Assembly: GCF_000195635.1 (NCBI RefSeq)
Contig: NZ_GL882615.1
Coordinates: forward strand, 1-40,615
Direction of reading: 5' to 3'
DNA length: 40,615 nucleotides
DNA from: Bacteroides fluxus YIT 12057
GTDB taxonomy: Bacteria; Bacteroidota; Bacteroidia; Bacteroidales; Bacteroidaceae
Position 1 is the first letter of the stretch. Each line of letters begins with the position of its first letter. Below the pieces are notes generated by a model, which saw nothing but the letters and a program-made list of their open reading frames with translations, was not told the origin of the DNA and did no database searches. The position numbers and the translations under genes are program-made. Shown one piece after another: positions 7,914 through 14,522 of this stretch.

Positions 7914-9143
7914 TAGCTTTTCTACAATGGAATAAAATTGTGCTCTTCCATCCTTCAGTTCTCGGATAATGGCATAAGATGGTTCACTTGCTATTTCTAT
8001 CTTGATATAATGGTATTTCTTGACCATTGGATTTCCTTTTTCTTCAGGACACTCTTTTATATAAGTACCTTCTTTCAGCAGTGAAATAATATCCATTAAG
8101 GCCATATTCTTGGCAGAAGGTTTCTTATGAGGCTGGTTCAATGTTTCCTTAATGCCGTTCATGGTAAATTCTACCGGAGATTGAATGCCGCAAATAACAG
8201 TTGTCTTTCCTGCCAAGTTCTCTCTTGCCCACTCTCGTATTTCTTTTCTTTGCTCTTGCAAACTTTCTTTGGATTTCTTCATCTCCCTCACCACCTTGCA
8301 GGCTGCACATAGCTCATTGTCGGGCACTTTGGCCAGTTTGAGCGTGCCCGGTCTGTCGGAACAGTCCTTGCACCTGCTGATGGTGTAGGGATTGTAGAAC
8401 GGGAAGCATGCCATCTGCTTGCCGGGATTGAACCGCATCATCTCCTGGTGCTTTCCCGCGGTGGCCTGGCTGCCAGCCAACATCGCCTGGTGTTCGTCAC
8501 TTTCCGGGTACTTGCCCCGGCGTACTCTTGCCACCGTGCAGCGGCAGTTCCATCCGTTGGGAGGAAAATATTCATCCCAGAATTTGGAAGTGATGGGCAG
8601 CGTGACATTATGCAGTGCCCGGTGCACCTCGCGCACCCGTTTGTCGCCTACGGTACGGTATTGCAGCAGGTAGCGGTCCCGGTCTTCATCCGTCCACCAA
8701 GATTGCCATTTGGCTGCCATATCGGCGGATGACATGGCGAAATTGTATTCAGCTTTCAGATATAACCGGTTGTATTTCTCGTTCACTGTTTGAACATCCT
8801 TTAAAAAACGTTCAAACGGCTTTCGAGTGCCATCGTCATCGAGTAGCGAGGGAAACGTTTCGTTCAGTTCATGAAAAGTCTTGTAACCGGAGAATACGAA
8901 ATTCGACTCCTTCAGGCGTTGCACGCTGATGTCATCCAGCGGCCGCCGGCGGATAGTGTAATCGACGGCATTATCGAGCACGGCGGCATGGGTGCGAATA
9001 AACTGCCGGACCTCTTCGGTAGCCAGCATTTCGGGACTGAACTCCGTTTGTCGGTGCAGCCATGCCATCAATAGGACGAAGCCGGCTTCCACGCTTGCCG
9101 TGTCTACATCTGTTTCCTCTTCATCATCGGATGCAAGCGGCAT
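7905..9143 (-). CDS. MuF-family head protein with C-terminal RelE/Barnase-like nuclease domain
   Basis: This 412-residue protein has the MuF minor head domain, with its hallmark motif at residues 174-202 (H174...FWDEYFPPNGWNCRC). Two Cys pairs follow (C258/C261 and C279/C282), possibly a zinc knuckle. The region from about 300 to the end looks like a separate domain: SPVEFTMNGIKETLNQPHKK, then a helix, YIKEC, KKYHYIKIEIASEPSYAIIR and FYSIV. That resembles the phage Barnase/EndoU/ColicinE5/RelE-like (PBECR) nuclease domains fused to MuF proteins. MuF-toxin fusions are known from temperate phages. No immunity gene is evident. The frame is open upstream of the ATG to a -1 slip site at the end of the portal gene, so the true N-terminus is uncertain. 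Confidence 0.8.
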   Translation of the reverse strand: MPLASDDEEETDVDTASVEAGFVLLMAWLHRQTEFSPEMLATEEVRQFIRTHAAVLDNAVDYTIRRRPLDDISVQRLKESNFVFSGYKTFHELNETFPSLLDDDGTRKPFERFLKDVQTVNEKYNRLYLKAEYNFAMSSADMAAKWQSWWTDEDRDRYLLQYRTVGDKRVREVHRALHNVTLPITSKFWDEYFPPNGWNCRCTVARVRRGKYPESDEHQAMLAGSQATAGKHQEMMRFNPGKQMACFPFYNPYTISRCKDCSDRPGTLKLAKVPDNELCAACKVVREMKKSKESLQEQRKEIREWARENLAGKTTVICGIQSPVEFTMNGIKETLNQPHKKPSAKNMALMDIISLLKEGTYIKECPEEKGNPMVKKYHYIKIEIASEPSYAIIRELKDGRAQFYSIVEKLRE

Positions 9144-9202
9144 ATTACCACCAAAATAAGTGAGCAGCGCCCGGCTGTGCAGCCCTTCGTAATCGGAAGG
9201 GC

Positions 9203-10507
9203 TTAGTCGAAAAAAGGCGCGGCGGGCTTTACCAGTTCCTGCTTCTCTTTATCCTTCCTCTTCTTCGGGTTGCCATTCGGACGGATTTCGGGTACCACCA
9301 CCGGAGCGGCTTCTTTCTTGCCTATGATGGGCACGTTGTACTTGTCAATAAAATATTTCGGGTCTATCTCGAACTCACCCAGCAGCATTTGTTCGTACTG
9401 CACTTGCTGTTCGGGTGTGAAGTCAATGCCCTCGTACCAGTCGAAGCGGTAGCCGCGCAACGGAAATCCGTGCTTTATCATCTTGGGGATGAGCTGGAAA
9501 TTAACTATATCGCGCAGCATGTCGGCATCGGTACTGATGAGGTTCATCAGCATCTCCTTGTGTACCTCGCTTTGCGAAAGGCTGGCGCCGTTGTCGGTAG
9601 TCATGGTTTGCGTCAGCACCCCTTTGGATATTTCGGAATTGGCACGTTCTATGCGTTTATCGAACACATTGTAGGCATCGCCACGGGTGGATTCTTTGAT
9701 TTCAATCTCCGTACCCTCGGGGAAGAGCGCCCAGCCTGCCGCACCCATCGAGCCGAGCATCTTTTCGATGCGGCTTTGCTCCTTGGCGTCGCGACTGGTG
9801 GTTTTACCCACACGGAAGGGGATGCCGAAGATTTCGGAGAACATGTCCCAGAAGGCACAAACATTCTTTTTCGGGATGGTGTGCTGGGCGCACTTCAAGT
9901 AAAGTCCCAGGTCGTGGGTGCCGCCTACCTCTACAATCCAGTCGGCCATGTCGGAGTGGCGGTAGTCGAATCCGTTTTGCCAGGTTTCTTGCTGGCGCAT
10001 AACGAGCACGCCGTATTCGGGTATTACATGCCGGCGCGGAACCAACATCACATTGTTGAAAGCAGGCACGCCATCCACCACGATGATGTCGCCCAACTGG
10101 ATGAGCGAGTGCCCCAGTTGATGCTGTCCAGTGCCAGGCGCATGAACTCCTTGAACCAGGGCGACTCGAAGATGGCTGGTCAGGTCGGGGTTCTCTTCTC
10201 CCGCACGGTTCACGATGCGGAAGCTCTTGTTCATGACATAGCCCTTGCGTTGCCCCACGCAGCCGGTGAGGTGCATATCCACATCCACATCGCCATAAAT
10301 ATCATACAGCGTCACCCGGTTGGGGTACTCCACATTGATGGCTTGCTGCCAGGCGTTGCGCCAGTTGCGCAGGTCTTTCTTGGTGAGCGCTTCGGTTTGC
10401 AGTTGCAGTTCTACCGATACTTTGCCAACCCGTCGCCTTTCCCGTGGGTCGGACAGGTTTACTTTACCTATCTTCATCGGGTTTTGTTTCTTATAGTTGT
10501 TTGCCAT
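9203..10507 (-). CDS. DUF935 (Mu gp29-like) portal protein with two compensating frameshifts
   Basis: This 434-residue protein matches the Mu portal family (DUF935): an N-terminal LTKKDLRNWRNAWQQAIN region, GHSLIQLGDIIVVDGVPAFN, RHVIPEYG, FWDMFSEIFGIPFRVGK and LLGEFEIDPKYFIDKYNVP. The portal forms the DNA gate of the head. Residues 112-131 do not fit the family. In the neighbouring frame the same bases encode IFESPWFKEFMRLALDSIN, a perfect family match. An extra base near 10174 and a missing base in the C run at 10112-10115 therefore swap about 20 residues while keeping the frame overall. It ends in T TTT TTC GAC TAA, a -1 slippery sequence in phase. Given the substitution, the product is probably inactive. 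Confidence 0.8.
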   Translation of the reverse strand: MANNYKKQNPMKIGKVNLSDPRERRRVGKVSVELQLQTEALTKKDLRNWRNAWQQAINVEYPNRVTLYDIYGDVDVDMHLTGCVGQRKGYVMNKSFRIVNRAGEENPDLTSHLRVALVQGVHAPGTGQHQLGHSLIQLGDIIVVDGVPAFNNVMLVPRRHVIPEYGVLVMRQQETWQNGFDYRHSDMADWIVEVGGTHDLGLYLKCAQHTIPKKNVCAFWDMFSEIFGIPFRVGKTTSRDAKEQSRIEKMLGSMGAAGWALFPEGTEIEIKESTRGDAYNVFDKRIERANSEISKGVLTQTMTTDNGASLSQSEVHKEMLMNLISTDADMLRDIVNFQLIPKMIKHGFPLRGYRFDWYEGIDFTPEQQVQYEQMLLGEFEIDPKYFIDKYNVPIIGKKEAAPVVVPEIRPNGNPKKRKDKEKQELVKPAAPFFD

Positions 10508-10511
10508 AATC

Positions 10512-10725
10512 TTACCAGATATAATTGTTCTTTTCGGCCGACCCGTAACGCACGGGGTTGTGGTAGTCCTCTTCTCCTTTGGGACCGGTGAGGGTCGGGA
10601 TGTCCGGAGTTACGTTTCCTGCCTGTATATCCTTCAGGTACTTCAAGGCTTGTTCGTAGCGCTTTTCCCGGATTTCGTAGCCCATCTTCTGAGTGATGCC
10701 CCCGAACTGTTGAAACCCGGGCAGA
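10512..10725 (-). pseudogene. 3' fragment of a phage structural gene (Mu gp36/DUF1320-like, tentative)
   Basis: On the minus strand, the frame ending in TAA at 10512-10514 encodes a convincing protein C-terminus (KMGYEIREKRYEQALKYLKD, then a proline-rich link, and YHNPVRYGSAEKNNYIW at the end). The repeated-helix segment plus a proline linker resembles the end of the Mu gp36 (DUF1320) family. The stop lies 4 bp before the portal ATG, as in an operon. Upstream of about 10725 the frame stays open but no longer looks like protein, and the opposite strand carries another gene's start. The 5' part has been lost at a deletion or rearrangement junction. Confidence 0.5.
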
Positions 10726-10766
10726 CACGTCCCACCGTTACCAAATGCAGGCTGGTAGAAGTGAGT

Positions 10767-10880
10767 ATGGTGGATATAGGCGGAGACCCGGACGTGCTGA
10801 TAAACAACACGACGTATCCCATCCCTGTCCAGGACTTGAGCGAAAGTGATATTCCTAGAATCTCCGTTCGGACTTATTGA
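10767..10880 (+). pseudogene. 5' fragment of a phage head/structural gene
   Basis: A 37-codon frame (MVDIGGDPDVLINNTTYPIP then VQDLSESDIP) looks like the N-terminus of a structural protein found in Bacteroides phages. After SDIP it changes to RISVRTY and stops, where I would expect the protein to continue for hundreds of residues. It lies head to head with the 3' fragment on the other strand, so the prophage has lost DNA here. The family memory is moderate; the fragment status is supported by its abrupt end. Confidence 0.4.
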
Positions 10881-10889
10881 ACGCTATCA

Positions 10890-11444
10890 ATGAAAACAGA
10901 AAACTTTACCGGGCCATCGCCCGACTGGACCGCACGGTGGCTCGCGCTACTTCTTGTCGTCACTGGAACGATTGCCCTGTCCACAACGAGCTGCAGAGGT
11001 CCGGGGCGGATGACGGCATCCACCCAAGTAAGCGACAGTCTGCAGGACGTAAAAGGATTCGCGCTGATACAGCAACCCGTACCGCCCAGCGTGGCGCAGA
11101 CCACCTTCCCGACCGGGATGCTGGAAGCGATACCGGTGGGCACAGGCTTTAGCCGGCGCAGCGGGCAGGCGACGGTGAATGTGACGCGGATATCGGAAGA
11201 TTCAGTAGAAGTGACCGCCACCTGCGACAGCCTGGCACGCCAGGTTATCCTGCTGAAAGAAGAGAACACCCGCATCCGTAACGCACTGCTTGAAAAAGTG
11301 GAGGAACCTCCTCCGAAGGTAGTCAATGAACCCACCGGATGGCAATGGTTCCAGATATGTGCGGGAAGAATCGCCCTTTTGATTCTCATTTTAATGCTGA
11401 TTAAACGCTACTTAAAAAGAAGAAGTGGCGCAGCCAAATTGTAA
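10890..11444 (+). CDS. Two-transmembrane coiled-coil phage protein of unknown function
   Basis: The product is 184 residues. A hydrophobic segment (about 17-32, WLALLLVVTGTIAL) near the N-terminus is followed by Cys35 in a loosely lipobox-like setting (STTSC). A charged, probably coiled segment (about 108-131, SLARQVILLKEENTRIRNAL) leads to a second hydrophobic segment (about 158-171, RIALLILILMLI) and a very basic tail (KRYLKRRSG). Bitopic proteins with periplasmic coils are common among phage lysis accessory proteins (spanins), but I cannot assign it. It starts 10 bp after the preceding fragment's stop and appears intact. Confidence 0.6.
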   Translation: MKTENFTGPSPDWTARWLALLLVVTGTIALSTTSCRGPGRMTASTQVSDSLQDVKGFALIQQPVPPSVAQTTFPTGMLEAIPVGTGFSRRSGQATVNVTRISEDSVEVTATCDSLARQVILLKEENTRIRNALLEKVEEPPPKVVNEPTGWQWFQICAGRIALLILILMLIKRYLKRRSGAAKL

Positions 11445-11467
11445 ATCTTAAAATTGTAAATGAATTT

Positions 11468-11754
11468 ATGGCAAACAAGGATATGTAAACGGTAGTGACC
11501 TGCTGATGACCATCGGCGAGAAGGCGTGCGGACATTGCACCAGCCATACTACCACCTATACCAGTGAAACGAAAGACCGTGCTGTAAAACCCCTTGCCAG
11601 CGAAAAGGCGCCTTATATGAGTGGCAGCTTCATTGTTGCTTCAATAGAAGAAGCGGCGCCGGCAGGCGACGACGCCACCTACAACGCCACCTTCGACAAT
11701 ACCGGATCGGTAGCCATAGACGACACGAAAGTGGACGGAACCGTGGAGGAATAA
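11468..11754 (+). pseudogene. Broken phage tail tube gene (frameshift plus internal deletion)
   Basis: From ATG 11468 the frame reads MANKDM and stops at 11486-11488. One extra G at the GG of 11479-11480 would restore a continuous frame reading MANKGYVNGSDLLM and on into TIGEKACGHCTSHTTTYTSE. That is the N-terminus I recall for Bacteroides phage tail tube proteins. After DRAVKP (near 11590) the sequence jumps directly to a C-terminal part (SGSFIVASIEEAAPAGDDAT), so some tens of internal residues seem missing. Only a fragment from the internal ATG 11506 (82 residues) could be made. It sits where a tube gene should be, just before the tail assembly chaperone. Confidence 0.65.
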
Positions 11755-11757
11755 GCG

Positions 11758-12066
11758 ATGAAGAAGATTCAGGTATATGGAAAAGAGTACCCCATGCGCA
11801 TGACCATGGGGGCTATGCGCCGCTTCAAGCGTGAGACAGGCACGGACGTAAGCCAAATGGGTACGGACGTGGACCTGATGATCATTTTCCTCTTCTGCTG
11901 CGTGGCAAGCGCCTGTAATGCCGACGGGGTGGAATTCCTCCTGGATATCGACACCTTTGCCGACGGTCTGGACATGGCCGTGCTCAACGGCTTTGCCGAA
12001 ACCCTGCAAGGCGACGGCTCAAAAAAAAAGACGGAGGAGACACCCCCGCCGACATTGACGAACTGA
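11758..12066 (+). CDS. Phage tail assembly chaperone, short form (gpG-like)
   Basis: This 102-residue protein begins MKKIQVYGKEYPMRMTMGAM and is all small-domain, matching tail assembly chaperones that coat the tape measure during tail assembly. It starts 4 bp after the tail tube stop. Near the end it reads TCA AAA AAA AAG (12019-12030), which contains the in-phase slippery heptamer A AAA AAG. A -1 shift there fuses it to the next frame. After the heptamer the zero frame runs 12 more codons (P/T-rich) and stops at 12064-12066, overlapping the next ATG as ATGA. Confidence 0.75.
   Translation: MKKIQVYGKEYPMRMTMGAMRRFKRETGTDVSQMGTDVDLMIIFLFCCVASACNADGVEFLLDIDTFADGLDMAVLNGFAETLQGDGSKKKTEETPPPTLTN
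12024..12030 (+). promoter_or_regulatory. -1 ribosomal frameshift site (A AAA AAG) in the tail chaperone pair
   Basis: Nine A's followed by G (12021-12030) present A AAA AAG in the reading phase of the upstream gene, the same heptamer used in E. coli dnaX. A -1 slip continues as GAC GGA GGA GAC and stays open to 12350 with no stop. Conserved -1 frameshifting between the two tail chaperone frames is known across long-tailed phages. Occurrence here is inferred from sequence. Confidence 0.8.
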
Positions 12067-12350
12067 TGGGACTAGCCGTGGGGAGTATGGGAATGAGTCT
12101 GACCGACTTCTGTAACTGTACTCCCCACGAGTTTTTCTGCATCAGCCGGCATTGGGAGCAGACACAGATGCGCGACCCCTGGGAGCGTGCCCGGTTCCTG
12201 GCTTGCTGCGTGTTGCAACCCTATAGCAAGAAGGCGCTGAAGGTGACGGACGTGTGCAGGTTCAGTTGGGACGTGCAAGAGAAACTATCCTTGGCGGTAG
12301 AAAGCACCCGGGATCGGTTTGAAGAATTGAAGAAACGGGTGGAAGGATAA
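12066..12350 (+). CDS. Tail assembly chaperone frameshift extension (gpT-like)
   Basis: The 94-residue frame (MGLAVGSMGMSLTDFCNCTP...) holds a helical segment with FFCISRHWEQTQMRDPWERA. It is probably read mainly as the C-terminal part of a -1 frameshift fusion with the gene before it: the frame is open back to 12031, through DGGDTPADIDEL before the ATG. Independent initiation at the ATGA overlap (12066) is possible too. The extension normally binds the tail tube while the shared N-terminus binds the tape measure. It appears intact. Confidence 0.75.
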   Translation: MGLAVGSMGMSLTDFCNCTPHEFFCISRHWEQTQMRDPWERARFLACCVLQPYSKKALKVTDVCRFSWDVQEKLSLAVESTRDRFEELKKRVEG

Positions 12351-12361
12351 GAGGAAATAGA

Positions 12362-12709
12362 CTATTTTTCTACTGTAGTAGAGGTTATCCGGAATTTAAG
12401 AACGATAGGTTTTTTGCGCTCTTCCTCACGCTTGCAGGCTTCTTCCTTATCATAACGGGAATTGTCTCTGAAGGCTTTTACGATAAGGGCAAGTGAAGTG
12501 AGAGGCCATATATATTTTAACCAGTCTTCAATCAGATAGGAAGTCTCAAATGAAAAGCAATCATGAATCCCGGCATTCAACAGGCAAAAGAAAAGCCCCA
12601 ATCCGAACAAAAGAAGGATTGTGCCTGATGCAAAATGTTTGCCCGTATAAAGCAAATATCCTGCCAGTGAGAATATGAATGTGACCGATATAAAAAAAAC
12701 ATAAACCAT
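12362..12709 (-). CDS. Membrane protein of unknown function, inserted between tail genes
   Basis: This 115-residue protein has three likely membrane segments (about 2-19, 27-45 and 67-80) and a basic, glutamate/lysine-rich tail (ACKREEERKKPIVLK). It lies opposite to the tail genes, between the chaperone and the tape measure, and its A/T content looks higher than theirs. A -7 match on the minus strand lies 30 bp upstream. This is the layout of a phage moron, a cargo gene with its own promoter. I do not recognise the family. Confidence 0.6.
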   Translation of the reverse strand: MVYVFFISVTFIFSLAGYLLYTGKHFASGTILLLFGLGLFFCLLNAGIHDCFSFETSYLIEDWLKYIWPLTSLALIVKAFRDNSRYDKEEACKREEERKKPIVLKFRITSTTVEK

Positions 12710-12738
12710 AGTAACTGAATTTAGCCCGTAAATCAGTG

Positions 12739-12746
12739 CAAATATA
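12739..12746 (-). promoter_or_regulatory. -7 promoter box for the reverse membrane gene
   Basis: The minus strand reads TATATTTG, a full match to the Bacteroidetes -7 consensus, 30 bp upstream of the ATG. I see no well-spaced -33 box: the nearest TTTG is only 12 bp upstream. Confidence 0.4.
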
Positions 12747-12754
12747 AAGAATTA

Positions 12755-13633
12755 ATGGCAAACGAGGTAGAGTTCAAGCTAAAAATTAGGACTGACGGCA
12801 AAGATACCTTCCATGATCTGACCGTTGATGCCGAATCTTTTGACTCGGCTGTGAAACGTGTGACGGAAACAGCCAGGAAAGCATCGGATGAAATCCAGAA
12901 TATGGCGATGAAGAACCTTAACTGGGATATGTTCATCAATGCTACGGACCAGCTCAATAGTAGTATTCAAAGCCTTGCCGGGGGGTATGACAGTTTTGAC
13001 AAGTCCATGCGTGCAGCCAATACCATGGCAGGTAAAACGGGGAAAAATCTCGATTCGTTGACCGATAGTGTAAAGGAACTGAGCAAGAACATTCCCATGG
13101 TTCGTGAGGAACTGGCCGGTGGCCTGTATCAGGTTATCTCGAACGGTGTACCCGAAGACAACTGGATCAGTTTCCTGGAACAAAGCAGCAAGGCTGCCGT
13201 GGGTGGCATCGCCGATTTGGGGCAAACGGTCACGGTCACTTCCACCATCATCAAGAACTACGGTCTGGAATGGGATACTGCCGGAAGCATTCAGGACAAG
13301 ATACAGAAGACCGCCAAGAACGGTGTAACTAGTTTTGAACAATTAGCGGCCGCATTGCCCCGTGTCAGTGGCAGTGCTTCACAGCTGGGCATCAGTATTG
13401 ATGAACTGATGGCCGTATTCGCTACTACAACAGGAGTAACAGGCAATACTGCCGAAGTCAGCACCGCCCGTGCCGCCATAGCTTCCACTACGGGGGCGAT
13501 ACGCCTGATGAACATCGCCATTGCATCCAGCCCTTATCTGATAGCGGCCGCATCCGCTGCTGCGTTGGCTGTAGGTATTTACAAGATATGTACCTCTTCA
13601 AGTGAAACGGAAGAAGCCCAGAACAAGGCATGA
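12755..13633 (+). pseudogene. Tape measure protein, truncated
   Basis: The 292-residue product starts like a tail tape measure protein: MANEVEFKLKIRTDGKDTFH, an N-terminal coil, then the core minor-tail domain (about 90-225; ELAGGLYQVISNGVPEDNW, SSKAAVGGIADLG, LGISIDELMAVFATTTGVTG). After TGNTAEVSTARAAI it jumps to a hydrophobic segment (SSPYLIAAASAAALAVGIYK) and stops after EEAQNKA. Tape measures in this family are usually well over 600 residues, because their length sets tail length. The jump suggests an internal deletion and the stop a further loss. A functional long tail is unlikely. Confidence 0.75.
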
Positions 13634-13763
13634 ACACAGTAATTTGTGGGAAAAGGCTATTTGCAGACAGGAATATAATAAGAGGGTGGTTTACAGCAAA
13701 CCGCAATGTATCAGAACGCATCACGGTGTGTCATCGGATTGGTCTCCCGATTGAGACCCCAAG

Positions 13764-13796
13764 AAAAAAGCCCTTGAAAGTGATTGACTTTCAAGG
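13764..13796 (-). terminator. Intrinsic terminator of tRNA-Asp
   Basis: On the minus strand, a perfect 10-bp stem (arms 13787-13796 and 13772-13781, loop 5 nt) is followed by a short GC pair and a run of six T's (plus-strand A's 13764-13769). It lies 18 bp after the tRNA 3' end. Confidence 0.85.
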
Positions 13797-13813
13797 ACTT
13801 TGGAATGTTATTG

Positions 13814-13887
13814 CGGTGCGTACGGGACTCGAACCCGTGACCCCATGCGTGACAGGCATGTATTCTAACCAACTGAACTAACGCACC
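13814..13887 (-). tRNA. tRNA-Asp (anticodon GTC)
   Basis: The 74-nt minus-strand sequence folds as a cloverleaf: acceptor stem GGTGCGT with ACGCACC, D-loop AGTTGGTTAG, anticodon loop CTGTCAC with anticodon GTC, T-arm CGGGTTCGAGTCCCG, and discriminator G as usual for tRNA-Asp. CCA is not encoded. The gene has its own promoter and terminator. The prophage remnant ends beside its 3' side, but I see no duplicated tRNA end, and Mu-like phages do not need a tRNA target. Confidence 0.95.
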
Positions 13888-13929
13888 ATTATTTCATTTT
13901 ATCATTGCTATCTCTCTCGATTGCGGTTG

Positions 13930-13959
13930 CAAAGGTAGGTATTTCTTTGGAATCTGCAA
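13930..13959 (-). promoter_or_regulatory. Promoter of tRNA-Asp
   Basis: On the minus strand, TACCTTTG (13930-13937) matches the -7 consensus and TTGC (13956-13959) lies 18 bp upstream. The mature tRNA begins about 43 bp downstream. The rest of the 361-bp gap (13888-14248) is A/T-rich; besides this promoter and a weaker rightward -7 box at 14187-14194, I see nothing in it. Confidence 0.65.
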
Positions 13960-14186
13960 TACCTGTGATGAATATTTTTTTGATGCGATTTTGCTGTGAT
14001 TGTCTTATATCCTCATATTGAGAAGATTGTATGAATGAAAAAAGTTGCTATTTAACGATTGTTTAGAAATTCGCTTTCGAGAGGTTCTAATGCTTGCAGG
14101 AAAATCTATTCTTGGAGAAAACGAAACATTTTGAGGCATCTTTTAAACTTCTTGCTTGAAAAGTTCGTTGATTTGCAATAAATCGT

Positions 14187-14194
14187 TATTTTTG
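14187..14194 (+). promoter_or_regulatory. -7 promoter box for the purU-remnant/his operon
   Basis: TATTTTTG matches the -7 consensus 54 bp before the first ATG of the operon. A TTTG lies only 11 bp upstream; GTTG at 14167-14170 is better spaced (16 bp) but weak. Confidence 0.45.
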
Positions 14195-14248
14195 CGAACT
14201 CAAAACGGAAATGTTGTAACTTAAATACAGTAAAAACGGAATTTTAGA

Positions 14249-14512
14249 ATGATGAAAACGGCTAAACTGTTACTTCATTGTCCCGACCGACCGGGGATTT
14301 TGGCGGAAGTGACAGACTTTATAACGGTAAATAAGGGGAATATTATCTATCTGAATCAATATATAGATCATGTCGAGGATATCTTTTTCATGCGTATTGA
14401 GTGGGAATTGCAGGATTTCCTGATACTTCAAGAAAAGACAGACCGTGCGGTTCAAAAACATATTGAACGCAAGGTGCTGGCATATAAAAATAGAACAGTC
14501 ATATTTAATTAA
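14249..14512 (+). pseudogene. purU: Formyltetrahydrofolate deformylase reduced by internal deletion
   Basis: Full-length PurU is about 285 residues: an N-terminal ACT domain and a C-terminal formyl-hydrolase domain that releases formate from 10-formyl-THF. This 87-residue frame keeps the start (KTAKLLLHCPDRPGILAE to RIEWELQDF, residues 3-56) and then joins in frame to what looks like the extreme C-terminus (RAVQKHIERKVLAYKNRTVI; compare the NRT end of other PurU proteins). The catalytic domain is absent, so no deformylase activity is expected. A free ACT domain could still be made. It leads the his genes with 10 bp to hisH, a place where purU is often found in Bacteroides. Confidence 0.75.
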
Positions 14513-14522
14513 AGGATAATTG

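Noticed and set aside
9389..10591. 400-codon open frame on the plus strand
   Set aside because: It is antisense to the portal gene, whose frame has strong family matches. The long open antisense frame is a by-product of codon composition.
13630..13881. Open frame reading through the tRNA-Asp gene
   Set aside because: Its second half is the translation of the tRNA antisense (VRTGLEPVTPCV type), a well-known false gene.
13814..13887. tRNA-Asp as a prophage attachment site
   Set aside because: No second copy of the tRNA 3' end is visible at the other side of the remnant (5750-5800), there is no integrase, and the phage type is Mu-like.
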